DNA from: Methylobacterium gossipiicola
GTDB taxonomy: Bacteria > Pseudomonadota > Alphaproteobacteria > Rhizobiales > Beijerinckiaceae
Direction of reading: 5' to 3'
DNA: 64,000 bases
Assembly: GCF_900113485.1 (NCBI RefSeq)
Contig: NZ_FOPM01000001.1
Coordinates: 62,001-126,000, forward strand
The notes beneath the pieces are model-generated. The model saw only the letters and a program-made list of their open reading frames with translations, had not been told where the DNA came from and did no database searches. The position numbers and the translations under genes are program-made. Shown piece after piece: positions 12,615 to 20,454 of this stretch. How positions within the stretch are numbered: position 1 is the first letter of the stretch; each line of letters opens with the position of its first letter.

Positions 12615-13013
12615 ATGGTCTCGATCTCGGGGCTACCGGCCTTCCTCGCCTACATGGCGACGGCTTCGGGACTCATCGCGCTCTATCTCGGGGTCTACCT
12701 TTCGGCGACGGCCCATCGCGAGATCGCCCTCATCCGGGCGGGCAACGGCGCGGCCGCCCTGGCCCTCGGTGGCAGCCTCGTCGGCTACACGCTCCCCCTC
12801 GCGGTGGCGATCTACAACGCCCAGACGCTCCTCGATTGCATCATCTGGGGTCTCGTGGCCCTTCTGGTCCAGATTGCGATCTACTTCGCGGTGCGCCTGA
12901 TCCTGCCCGACCTGTCGCGGCGAATCGACGAGGACCAAGCCTCGGCCGCCATTCTGCTCGCGGCCTTCTCCCTGGCGGGTGGCCTCGTCGATGCGGCGTC
13001 GATGACCTACTGA
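12615..13013 (+). CDS. DUF350 (YjfL-like) inner-membrane protein
   Basis: 132 residues with about four membrane helices. The family pattern is clear: GLIALYLGVYLSATAHREIALIRAGNGAAA, then GYTLPLAVAIYN, LLDCIIWGLVALLVQIAIYFAVRL, LPDLSRRI, and a final GGLVDAASMTY. It corresponds to YjfL of E. coli, whose neighbours are a DUF1190 lipoprotein-like protein and a glutathionylspermidine-synthase-like enzyme; the same two partners follow here. ATG at 12615 is 8 bases after pyrG. The role is unknown; the small size, membrane location and constant partners suggest an envelope-associated complex. Confidence 0.9.
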   Translation: MVSISGLPAFLAYMATASGLIALYLGVYLSATAHREIALIRAGNGAAALALGGSLVGYTLPLAVAIYNAQTLLDCIIWGLVALLVQIAIYFAVRLILPDLSRRIDEDQASAAILLAAFSLAGGLVDAASMTY

Positions 13014-13146
13014 CGGACACTGCGATTCGCGGCGGGACGGATTTCGCCGCCCGGTTCTTCTCCGGGGTTGCGTCAATGCTTAGCTTTCGCGGACGCGACA
13101 ACCGGTCGCTTCGTTGGAGGGCCGTGCGCGGCGCGCCGGATCGAGG

Positions 13147-13773
13147 ATGACCGTCTCCCCCGAAACCACGACGCCCCCCACGAAGCGTTCGCACTCCGTG
13201 ACCCTGGTGCTGATGGCCGGTGCCGGTGCGACCGCCCTCGGTTTGGCGCAGATCGATCGATCCCAGCGCGAGGAGGACGTCCTGGTCTATCCCAACCCGG
13301 ACGCCTGCAGTGCGGCCGGTATCCGCACGGAGGCCGATTGCCGGCGGGACTATGCCCTGGCCCGGGCCGCCTATCCCGAAGGCGCGCCGCGCTACGCCAC
13401 GGAAGCGCAGTGCGAAGCCCACCACGGTCGCTTTCATTGCCTTCCGGGCCGCCTCGTCGCACCGAATGCCACGGGGAAATTCGTGCCCATGATGGCGGCG
13501 TTCCTCGTCGGTCGTCGACCCGAACAGGATCTCCCGCCGCAGCCGGTCTACGACCACCGCCCGGGCGAAGCGTCCGGGGGAACCGCCCATGGTGGCGGCG
13601 GCTACTGCACCGGCTGGGGCGGCCGCGTCGTCACCGGGAGCGGCGGCACCGCGTCGAGCGGGCGTGTCGCTTCGGCCGCCGTCCGGCAGGCGGGGTTCGG
13701 CGGCTTCGGGGCCACCGGGCGCGGGTTTTCATCGGCCCATGCGGGCGGAACGAGCCGTGGGGGTGGCGGCTGA
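13147..13773 (+). CDS. DUF1190 family protein (YgiB/YjfM-like)
   Basis: 208 residues. A basic N-terminus is followed by one hydrophobic segment (about 18-35), so it is anchored in or exported across the inner membrane. The body has four cysteines at 54, 65, 89 and 98 in the YgiB arrangement, with phrases YPNPDACSAAG, CRRDYALARAAYPEGAPRYATEAQCEAHHG. The C-terminal third is rich in Gly, Ser and Ala. ATG at 13147 is chosen because it follows GAGG and leads into the basic signal region. Its stop overlaps the start of the ATP-grasp gene (TGATG). Function is unknown; the paired cysteines probably form disulfides outside the cytoplasm. Confidence 0.88.
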   Translation: MTVSPETTTPPTKRSHSVTLVLMAGAGATALGLAQIDRSQREEDVLVYPNPDACSAAGIRTEADCRRDYALARAAYPEGAPRYATEAQCEAHHGRFHCLPGRLVAPNATGKFVPMMAAFLVGRRPEQDLPPQPVYDHRPGEASGGTAHGGGGYCTGWGGRVVTGSGGTASSGRVASAAVRQAGFGGFGATGRGFSSAHAGGTSRGGGG

Positions 13774-14936
13774 TGCGCCGCGTTTTCCTCGGCGCCCGGC
13801 CCGATTGGCGCGACACGGCCCGCGCCAACGGCTTCAGCTTCAGCGGCGCCGATGGGGCGGAATACTGGTCCGAAGGGCATGCCTACGCCTTCACCCTGGA
13901 GCAGATCGAACGCGATATCGAAGCGGTCAGCGCCGAGCTTCACGCCCTCTGCCTTGCCTTCGTATCGGACGCCGTGGAGGATGAGCGCATCCTCGCGTCC
14001 CTGGCTCTGCCCGAGCACGCCTGGGACACGATCCGGACGAGTTGGCGGCGCGGCGATCCCTCCCTCTATGGACGCCTCGACTTCGCCTATGATGGACGCG
14101 GCCCGGCCAAGCTCCTTGAATACAACGCCGATACGCCGACCGCCCTCTACGAGACCGGGGTGTTTCAATGGCTGTGGCTGGAGGAATGCCTGGTCTCGGG
14201 CCGACTTCCATCCGGAGCTGATCAGTTCAACACCGTCCGTGAAGCGCTGATCGCCCGGTTTCGCAGCATCGCGCCCGGCGGCGACATCGCGTTCACAGCC
14301 TATGCGGATGTGCCGGAGGACCGGGGCACGGTCGCGTATCTCGAGGATTGCGCCCGTCAGGCGGGTCTTGCGACGCGGTTCCTCGACCTCGGCGATCTTG
14401 GGCTCGGGCCGGATGGCGGCCTCGTCGACCGCGTGCTGAGTCCCATCCTGCTCCTGTTCAAGCTCTACCCGTACGAATGGGCGTTCGCGGATCGGTTCGG
14501 CCCGGCTCTGCGGGACACCCCGTCGCGGCTTCTCGAACCGCCCTGGAAGGCGGTTCTCTCCAACAAGGGCTTGCTCGCCCACCTCCATGCCCGCGAGCCC
14601 GGCCACCCCAACCTGTTGCCGGCGTTCTTCGAGGCCGATCCGGAGAAAGCCCGCCTCGGACGGTCCTTCGCCCGCAAGCCCTTGTATGCGCGCGAGGGGG
14701 GCAACGTCCTCCTCGTCCGGGACGGGCAGGTTCTCTCCCGTGCCGGCGGTCCCTACGGCGCCGAGGGGTTCGTTCGCCAGGGGTTGGCGGAGTTGCCCGA
14801 CCTCGACGGGTGGCGCCCCGTCATCGGGTCGTGGATCGTCGGCGATGCCCCGGCGGGCCTCTGCGTGCGGGAGGGGCGGGAGGCCGTGACCACCGACGCG
14901 GCCCTGTTCGTCCCGCATTTCATCGAGCCCGTGTGA
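13773..14936 (+). CDS. Glutathionylspermidine synthase-like ATP-grasp enzyme (YgiC/YjfC family)
   Basis: 387 residues, about the YgiC/YjfC length and matching the C-terminal synthetase domain of E. coli Gss without its amidase. Marks of the ATP-grasp fold include YGRLDFAYDG, KLLEYNADTPTALYETGVFQW (metal and substrate loop), LFKLYPYEWAFAD, the PPWKAVLSNKGLL segment and ARKPLYAREGGNV (ATP-binding). Such enzymes form an amide bond between a carboxylate and an amine using ATP; for the YgiC/YjfC branch the substrate is not known. The start overlaps the YgiB-like stop by three bases, so the two proteins should be made together. Confidence 0.9.
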   Translation: MRRVFLGARPDWRDTARANGFSFSGADGAEYWSEGHAYAFTLEQIERDIEAVSAELHALCLAFVSDAVEDERILASLALPEHAWDTIRTSWRRGDPSLYGRLDFAYDGRGPAKLLEYNADTPTALYETGVFQWLWLEECLVSGRLPSGADQFNTVREALIARFRSIAPGGDIAFTAYADVPEDRGTVAYLEDCARQAGLATRFLDLGDLGLGPDGGLVDRVLSPILLLFKLYPYEWAFADRFGPALRDTPSRLLEPPWKAVLSNKGLLAHLHAREPGHPNLLPAFFEADPEKARLGRSFARKPLYAREGGNVLLVRDGQVLSRAGGPYGAEGFVRQGLAELPDLDGWRPVIGSWIVGDAPAGLCVREGREAVTTDAALFVPHFIEPV

Positions 14937-15039
14937 CATTGCGGCGCCGCTTTCGAACCGGGATGTCGGACCTATCTGGATCGGGCGTGGTATCAGACAC
15001 CGACCGTCGGCGTTCGACGCGGCAGAGAGGGTGTCCCGT

Positions 15040-15492
15040 TTGACCGAGATCCTGTTCTACCATCTGCAGCACCAGCCCCTCGAACGCGTGCTGCCGAGCC
15101 TCGTCGAGCGGTCCCTCGAGCGGCGATGGCGGGCGGCGATCCAGCCGGTGACGGAGGAGCGCCTTCAGGCCCTCGACGATGGATTGTGGACCTATTCCGA
15201 CGACAGTTTCCTGCCCCACGGTACCGACCGGGAGCCCGACCACGCGACCCAGCCCGTCGTGCTGACCCTCAAGGACACCAATCCCAACGGCGCCGCCATC
15301 CGCTTCCTCGTCGAGGGCGCGCCGCTGCCGGCGGATGCCGGCGGTTACGAACGCCTCTGCGTGCTGTTCGACGGCACCGATCAGGAGGCGTTGCTGCGCG
15401 CCCGCGAGCAGTGGCGCGAGGCCAAGGCCGCCGGCCATGCCATCGCGTACTGGCAGCAGGACGAGGACGGCCGCTGGCAGAAGAAGGCCTGA
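15040..15492 (+). CDS. holC: DNA polymerase III chi subunit HolC
   Basis: 150 residues. Chi links the clamp loader to single-stranded DNA-binding protein. The N-terminus TEILFYHLQHQPLERVLPSLVE, the central LQALDDGLWTYSDDSFLPHG and the stretch VLTLKDTNPNGA match the family. Two starts are possible: GTG at 15031 abuts GAGAGG with no spacing, whereas TTG at 15040 is about 8 bases after it and gives the family N-terminus MTEILFYH, so TTG is preferred. It is often found beside pepA; here the next gene is a different peptidase. Confidence 0.9.
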   Translation: MTEILFYHLQHQPLERVLPSLVERSLERRWRAAIQPVTEERLQALDDGLWTYSDDSFLPHGTDREPDHATQPVVLTLKDTNPNGAAIRFLVEGAPLPADAGGYERLCVLFDGTDQEALLRAREQWREAKAAGHAIAYWQQDEDGRWQKKA

Positions 15493-15515
15493 TGCGGCCC
15501 CCGAGAGGACATCCC

Positions 15516-17084
15516 ATGAAACGCCTCGCCCTCGGCCTCGCGGCCCTGCTCATCGCCACGACGCCGCCCCTCGCGCAATCCGCGTCCCACGGCGAGCGCC
15601 CGGCCGGCGAGGCGCGCCGCCCCCCGGAGGCGCGGGCGCCGGAGGGACGCAAGCTCCCGGCCGACGCAGTGACCGAGCACAGCGTCACCCTGCCGGACGG
15701 GCGGACCCTGGCGTTCACCGCGCGGGCGGGCAGCCTCCCCCTTGTCGACGAATCCGGCAAGCTCCAGGCCGAGATCGCCTTCATCGCATATACGATGCCG
15801 AACCGCGAAGGCGCCCCGCGGCCCGTCACCTTCGCCCTGAACGGCGGCCCGGGCGCGGCCTCGGCCTACCTCAACATCGGGGCCATCGGGCCGTGGCGCC
15901 TGCCGGTGGAGGGGGCGAGCATCAGCCCTTCCGCCCCCATCGGACTGGTACCCAACGACGGCACCTGGCTCGATTTCACCGATCTCGTGTTCATCGATCC
16001 CGTGGGCACGGGCTACAGCCGGGCGGCGGACGGTGACGCCAAGAAATACTGGAGCATCGACGCCGACGCCTCGGTCCTGGCCTCCGCCATCGCCCGCTGG
16101 CTGCGCACCAACGAGCGCATGGCGTCCCCGAAATTCTTCGTCGGCGAGAGTTATGGCGGCTTCCGGGGGCCGCTCATCGCGGGCAAACTCCAGGAGGAGA
16201 TCGGGGTCGGCCTCTCGGGCCTCGTCCTCCTGTCGCCGGTCCTCGATTTCGGCTGGCTGCAGACGCCGCGCACGACGCCCTGGGGGCATGTGCTGAAACT
16301 GCCCTCCTTCGCCGCCGCCGCCATCGAGCGCGCGGGCGGCACCCCGACGCGGGCAGCCTTGGCCGACGCGGAAGCCTACGCCACCGGCCCGTATCTGGCC
16401 GATCTCCTCAAAGGCCCGTCCGACACGGCCGCCGTCGCGCGCCTCGCCGACCGGGTCGGAGCGCTCGCAGGTCTCGATCCGGACTTCGTGCGGCGTCAGG
16501 CCGGGCGGCTCTCGGCGAGCGGCGTCCAGCGCGAGATCGGCCGCGACACCGGACGGGTCGCGAGCGCCTACGACACGGGTGTCACCGGCTGGGACCCGGA
16601 CCCCACCGCCCTGTCGTCGGGCTTCGAGGACCCGTTGCTCACGGGGCTTCAGGCGCCACTCACGAGCGCGATGATCGCCCTCTACACCGAGCGCCTGAAC
16701 TGGAAGGTGCCGGATCTCCGCTACGAACTCCTCAACGGGGCGGTCAATCGCGGCTGGACCTGGGGCGGCGGGCGCATGGCCCCCGAAGCCCTCGGTGCCC
16801 TGCGTGGGGCGCTCGCCCTCGACGGAAACCTGCGGGTGCTCGTGGCCCATGGCTTCACCGATCTGGTCACGCCCTACTTCGCCTCGAAGCTTCTCATCGA
16901 CCAGATGCCGGCCTTCGGCGGAGGACGTTTGAGCCTCGCCGTGTATCCGGGTGGGCATATGTTCTACTCCCGCCCCGATTCGCGCGCGGCGTTTCACGCC
17001 GATGCGGCGGACCTGTTCGCACGGGCCCTCGCCGCGCGGGGCAAGCCGCCGGAAGACCAGACCACTCGCAAGGACCTGCCGTGA
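15516..17084 (+). CDS. Secreted serine carboxypeptidase-like protein (peptidase S10)
   Basis: 522 residues with a cleavable signal peptide (MKRLALGLAALLIATTPPLAQS). The alpha/beta-hydrolase core has the oxyanion phrase LNGGPGAASAY, the nucleophile Ser212 in VGESYGGFRGP, an acid in VAHGFTDLVTPYF, and a His in YPGGHMFYSR, the S10 catalytic set in the expected order. It should release C-terminal residues of peptides in the periplasm. Such bacterial S10 proteins are less common than the eukaryotic ones but frequent in alphaproteobacteria. The stop overlaps the next gene (GTGA), so they are co-translated. Confidence 0.9.
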   Translation: MKRLALGLAALLIATTPPLAQSASHGERPAGEARRPPEARAPEGRKLPADAVTEHSVTLPDGRTLAFTARAGSLPLVDESGKLQAEIAFIAYTMPNREGAPRPVTFALNGGPGAASAYLNIGAIGPWRLPVEGASISPSAPIGLVPNDGTWLDFTDLVFIDPVGTGYSRAADGDAKKYWSIDADASVLASAIARWLRTNERMASPKFFVGESYGGFRGPLIAGKLQEEIGVGLSGLVLLSPVLDFGWLQTPRTTPWGHVLKLPSFAAAAIERAGGTPTRAALADAEAYATGPYLADLLKGPSDTAAVARLADRVGALAGLDPDFVRRQAGRLSASGVQREIGRDTGRVASAYDTGVTGWDPDPTALSSGFEDPLLTGLQAPLTSAMIALYTERLNWKVPDLRYELLNGAVNRGWTWGGGRMAPEALGALRGALALDGNLRVLVAHGFTDLVTPYFASKLLIDQMPAFGGGRLSLAVYPGGHMFYSRPDSRAAFHADAADLFARALAARGKPPEDQTTRKDLP

Positions 17085-17461
17085 TCGTAACGTCCCTCGC
17101 TCGGTTGCCGGTTCTGGCCCTGGCCGCCTGGGGATTGTCCGCCTGTGCCGGCTCGGAGACCCTCGTGCCCGAGCCTGCGGCCGTCGTCGCGCCGGCCCCG
17201 AAGCCGAAGCCCGTCGCGACCTTCACCGGCCCGGTGCTCAACGGCGATGGGGCCTGCTCCGGTCCTGTGCCGACGGTCGCCGCCGCCATCGAGCCCGGCA
17301 TCGGTGAATGCGACCTCGTGCGCCTGAAGGGCAAACCGCCCACGGACGTGCTCGTGGGCGAAGGCCGCGCGGGCCGTGAGGTGCAGGTGCTCTACACCGA
17401 GCCCGGCGCCAAGGAGTTGTACTTCTTCGTCAACAACCGCCTCGACCGGATCGTGAAGTAG
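17081..17461 (+). CDS. Small lipoprotein of unknown function
   Basis: 126 residues from GTG at 17081, which overlaps the S10 peptidase stop. A signal sequence ends in the lipobox LSAC (Cys at about 22), followed by a Pro/Ala-rich linker, so this is a predicted lipoprotein. The folded part (about 47-126) contains two cysteines in GDGACSGPVP and GIGECDLV and a C-terminal beta-rich stretch VQVLYTEPGAKELYFFVNNRLDRI. I do not recognise the family. The layout is reminiscent of small SmpA-like outer-membrane lipoproteins, but there is no clear motif. Confidence 0.75.
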   Translation: MIVTSLARLPVLALAAWGLSACAGSETLVPEPAAVVAPAPKPKPVATFTGPVLNGDGACSGPVPTVAAAIEPGIGECDLVRLKGKPPTDVLVGEGRAGREVQVLYTEPGAKELYFFVNNRLDRIVK

Positions 17462-17534
17462 CCGCGCCTCCACCAGACGCCGTTCGTCGTCCTCGCATGG
17501 GTGGGGTTCGGCTTGCCTCGAACACCGCGCCGGA

Positions 17535-18575
17535 TCAGTAGCTCGGCACCAGCCGTTCACCCGGCATCGGCGCCTCGAAGTGGAAGCGCAGGCCCGCCGG
17601 ATCGTAGTCGATGGCGACGACGGCGTTGCATTGCTGGGCGAGGACGCGCTGCAGAAGGGTCGATCCGAAGCCCTTCCGCTCCGGGACGGAAACCCGTGGC
17701 CCCCCCGTCTCCACCCAGTCGAGGACGAGGGTGCGGCCGGCTTCCCCTTGTGTGACCGACCACGTCACGGTGATCCGGCCATTGGCTTGCGACAGGGCGC
17801 CGTGCTTCGTCGCGTTGGTAGTGAGTTCATGGAACGCCATGCCGGCCGGCACCGCGAGATCGGCGGCGAGTTCGACGGACGGACCGTCGAGGACGATGCG
17901 GCGGCTGCCCGCGACGCCGTAGGGGCCGAGTTCGTTCTGCAGCAATTCGTGCAGCGGCGCCGTCTGCCAGTAATCCTCCGTCAGGAGGGTGTGGGTCTTG
18001 CCGAGGGAAACGATGCGGTCGGAGAACGACTGATAGAACGTCTCGACGTTCTTCGTGCTGCGCGCCGTGGCGCCGAGCAGACCCTGCACCGTCGCCAGGG
18101 TGTTCTTCACCCGGTGATGCAGTTCGCGGATGAGGAGTGCCTGCCGCTCGTGGGTCTTCTGCCGTTCGGCGAGGTGGGCTTCCACTTCCCATTGCCGGCG
18201 ACGCGCCCGCAGGGCCGCGCGCACGGCACTGGCGAGGATCGACGGGTGGAACGGTCGTTCGAGGACCGTGACGTTGCCGAGGAGTTCCGTGAGCCGCTCG
18301 TCGGGCGTTGCCCCGCGAAGGGTGAGGAGCACGAACGGAAAGTCCGACCAGGCCGGCTGGCCCTCGACCCATTCGGCGATGCCGCGACGGTCCGATTTCA
18401 GGAGCGCTTCCTCTGTGATGACCGCGCAGGCGGCCTTGTCGAGGCCGGCCACGAGATCCGCGAGGCTGGTCTCCACGCGCGACGCGACGCCGACCTCGCG
18501 CAGGATCGCCTCGGCGACCTTGCCGTCCCGTCCGACGGGGGCGAGGACGAGGACGACGGCCTCACGATCCGGCAT
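17535..18575 (-). CDS. HWE-family histidine kinase with N-terminal degenerate receiver-like domain
   Basis: 346 residues, no membrane segment. Residues 6-125 look like a receiver fold without its phosphorylatable Asp (ACAVITEEALL) and with RP in place of the KP loop, so a pseudo-receiver. The kinase part has the phospho-acceptor His154 in ELHHRVKNTLATVQ, an N-box HELTTNATKHGAL (249-261), DWVETGGP (286-293) and GFGSTLL (302-308). These are HWE/HisKA_2 features. ATG at 18575 lies inside the end of the kaiC-like gene (14-base overlap), so the two are translationally coupled. The natural reading is that the KaiC-like ATPase modulates this kinase; no response regulator gene lies next to it. Confidence 0.9.
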   Translation of the reverse strand: MPDREAVVLVLAPVGRDGKVAEAILREVGVASRVETSLADLVAGLDKAACAVITEEALLKSDRRGIAEWVEGQPAWSDFPFVLLTLRGATPDERLTELLGNVTVLERPFHPSILASAVRAALRARRRQWEVEAHLAERQKTHERQALLIRELHHRVKNTLATVQGLLGATARSTKNVETFYQSFSDRIVSLGKTHTLLTEDYWQTAPLHELLQNELGPYGVAGSRRIVLDGPSVELAADLAVPAGMAFHELTTNATKHGALSQANGRITVTWSVTQGEAGRTLVLDWVETGGPRVSVPERKGFGSTLLQRVLAQQCNAVVAIDYDPAGLRFHFEAPMPGERLVPSY

Positions 18576-20097
18576 GGGTTTCACCGGTGAGAGATGCACC
18601 GGCCTCGGGCTTCTCCGTCAGGAGATCGCTACGGTCCCCCGCGAAGGTCGGAACCCCGGTGAGGACGCCGCGAAACCCCGTCAGTGCCGCGCCGACGCGC
18701 AGACCGCCCCGGTCGATCCGGTATTCCCGGATCGTGTCCTCGTGCGGTCCCGTGCGCTTCTTGAGCACCGAGAGCGCCCGGCGCACCCGGCCGGAGGTCT
18801 CGAAGAACCGCAGCATCACCACCGTGTCGCTGACATAGGTGACGTCGACGGGGGTATCCATCCGGGCCACCATGCCGTGCTGGGCGAGGATCAGGATGGT
18901 CACCACGCCATGCTGGTTCAGGTAGGTCACCAGTTCGTGGGTCTGGAGCAAAAGGGCGGGCTGGCCCGTCATCGCGCTCATGTAGCCCGTGAGGCTGTCG
19001 ACGACGACGATTCGGCAGCCCTCATTTTCGACGGCATCGCGGATGCGCGCGCCGAAATCCCCCTGCGAGACGTCGGCCGGATCGATCTGCGTGATCTTGA
19101 GGCGGCCATCCGCGACGTGCCCCTCGAGCGCCATGCCGACGCCGGCCGCCCGGCGCATGAAGATGCCCACCGTCTCGTCGAAGGACAGGACGAGGGCGCG
19201 CTCGCCCCGTTCGAGCCCAGCCACGAGGTAGCTGAGGGCGAGGGTCGATTTGCCGACGCCCGATGGCCCCATCAGCAGGGTGGTGGTGCCTCGGTCGAGG
19301 CCGCCCCCAAGGAGCCGGTCGAGTTCCGGCACCTTGCCGGGCACGGTCTCGGGGGTGAACACCGTATGCTGCCCGGCGGCCACGAGGCGCGGAAACGCCC
19401 GCATCCCGCCCTTCTCGATGGTGAAATCGTGGTAGCCGCCGAGGTATCGCGTCCCGCGCATCTTGATGACGTTCAGGCGCCGTCGCCCGGCACCGTAATC
19501 CGGCGTCACCTGCTCGAGCCGGATCACCGAGTGGCTCAAGGAATGCAGATTGAGGTTGTCGTCCCGCGCGCTGAGATCGTCGAGCATCAGCACGGTGGCG
19601 TCGTTGAGGAGAAAATAGCTCTTCAACGCCAGCACCTGGCGCCGGTAGCGGAGGGACCCTTGCGACAGCAGGCGGATGTCCGACAGGCTGTCGAACACCA
19701 CCCGCGTCGGGCTCACGCGCTCGATTTCAACGAGCGCCATCCGCACGGTCTCGCCGAGTTCGAGATCGGACGAGTGCACGAGGCTCTGCTGCAGCTCCGC
19801 GTCGCGGCTGAGCTCGGGCGGCACGAGTTCGTAGATGTCGATGCCGTCGAGGGACCAGCCGTGGCGCTCGGCCACGGAGAGAAGCTCGCGACGGCTCTCC
19901 GAGAGGGTGATGTAGAGGGTCCGTTCGCCGAGGCGCGCGCCGGCCATGAGGAATTGCAGGCCGAGGGTGGTCTTGCCGCTGCCCGGTCTCCCCTCGATGA
20001 GGTGGGCCCGCTGGGCGGCATAGCCTCCGTTGAGGATGTGATCGAGGCCCGGCACGCCGGAGGCAATGGGCTCGGCGTCGGTGATGGTGGCGGTCAT
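18562..20097 (-). CDS. KaiC-like double-domain ATPase
   Basis: 511 residues, nearly the size of cyanobacterial KaiC (519). Two RecA-like domains are present: the first with Walker A GRPGSGKTT (36-44), the second with GPSGVGKST (277-285). Walker B-like strands VVFDSLSD (133-140) and IVVVDSLTG (363-371) follow each. At the catalytic glutamate pair, domain 1 reads LSES and domain 2 reads FDET, so each keeps only one Glu. Aligning DVTYVSDTVVML (418-429) with the KaiC phosphosite region puts Thr420 and Tyr421 at the Ser/Thr autophosphorylation pair. No kaiA or kaiB is in the window. It is likely an ATP-driven signalling switch for the overlapping HWE kinase. Confidence 0.92.
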   Translation of the reverse strand: MTATITDAEPIASGVPGLDHILNGGYAAQRAHLIEGRPGSGKTTLGLQFLMAGARLGERTLYITLSESRRELLSVAERHGWSLDGIDIYELVPPELSRDAELQQSLVHSSDLELGETVRMALVEIERVSPTRVVFDSLSDIRLLSQGSLRYRRQVLALKSYFLLNDATVLMLDDLSARDDNLNLHSLSHSVIRLEQVTPDYGAGRRRLNVIKMRGTRYLGGYHDFTIEKGGMRAFPRLVAAGQHTVFTPETVPGKVPELDRLLGGGLDRGTTTLLMGPSGVGKSTLALSYLVAGLERGERALVLSFDETVGIFMRRAAGVGMALEGHVADGRLKITQIDPADVSQGDFGARIRDAVENEGCRIVVVDSLTGYMSAMTGQPALLLQTHELVTYLNQHGVVTILILAQHGMVARMDTPVDVTYVSDTVVMLRFFETSGRVRRALSVLKKRTGPHEDTIREYRIDRGGLRVGAALTGFRGVLTGVPTFAGDRSDLLTEKPEAGASLTGETHAGS

Positions 20098-20454
20098 GCG
20101 GGAATTCTGTCCATGGGCCCTTCACGCATCATAGGGACGAACCGGGTCGGCCGTCTCGACCCTTAACGCGCGAGGCCAGCATCGGGCCACCGCCCTCGGG
20201 GCCGTTGAACGGGTGGGAGCGGGCGCGGTTCCGCCCAGGCCGTCGCCGCCCACAGCTTTTCGCCCTCGCGTGGCCGAGGCGCTTCGTCGGTGCACTCTTT
20301 GCTTGCGGCGGGTTCGCCCTTTGCCTCTGGGCGGTCCGCCCTTTGCAGAAGCGTGCGAGCGCCGTATCACGGCCACCTCGACCGCGTGGGGCGGTCCGTC
20401 CGGGTCGGCCACGCCCGCGAAGCCCTTTCGAGCCGACGGAGCCCGGATCCACCG
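20098..20454 (+). promoter_or_regulatory. Divergent intergenic region with three 22-bp-phased direct repeats
   Basis: This 357-base gap separates divergent kaiC-like and opgC-like genes and contains no convincing gene. An octamer occurs three times, CTCTTTGC at 20295-20302 and CCCTTTGC at 20317-20324 and 20339-20346, with exactly 22 bases between starts. The last two copies share the longer CGCCCTTTGC. Two helical turns per step would place a bound protein on one face of the DNA. The repeats end about 108 bases ahead of the opgC start. No -35/-10 pair is convincing by eye. Confidence 0.4.
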
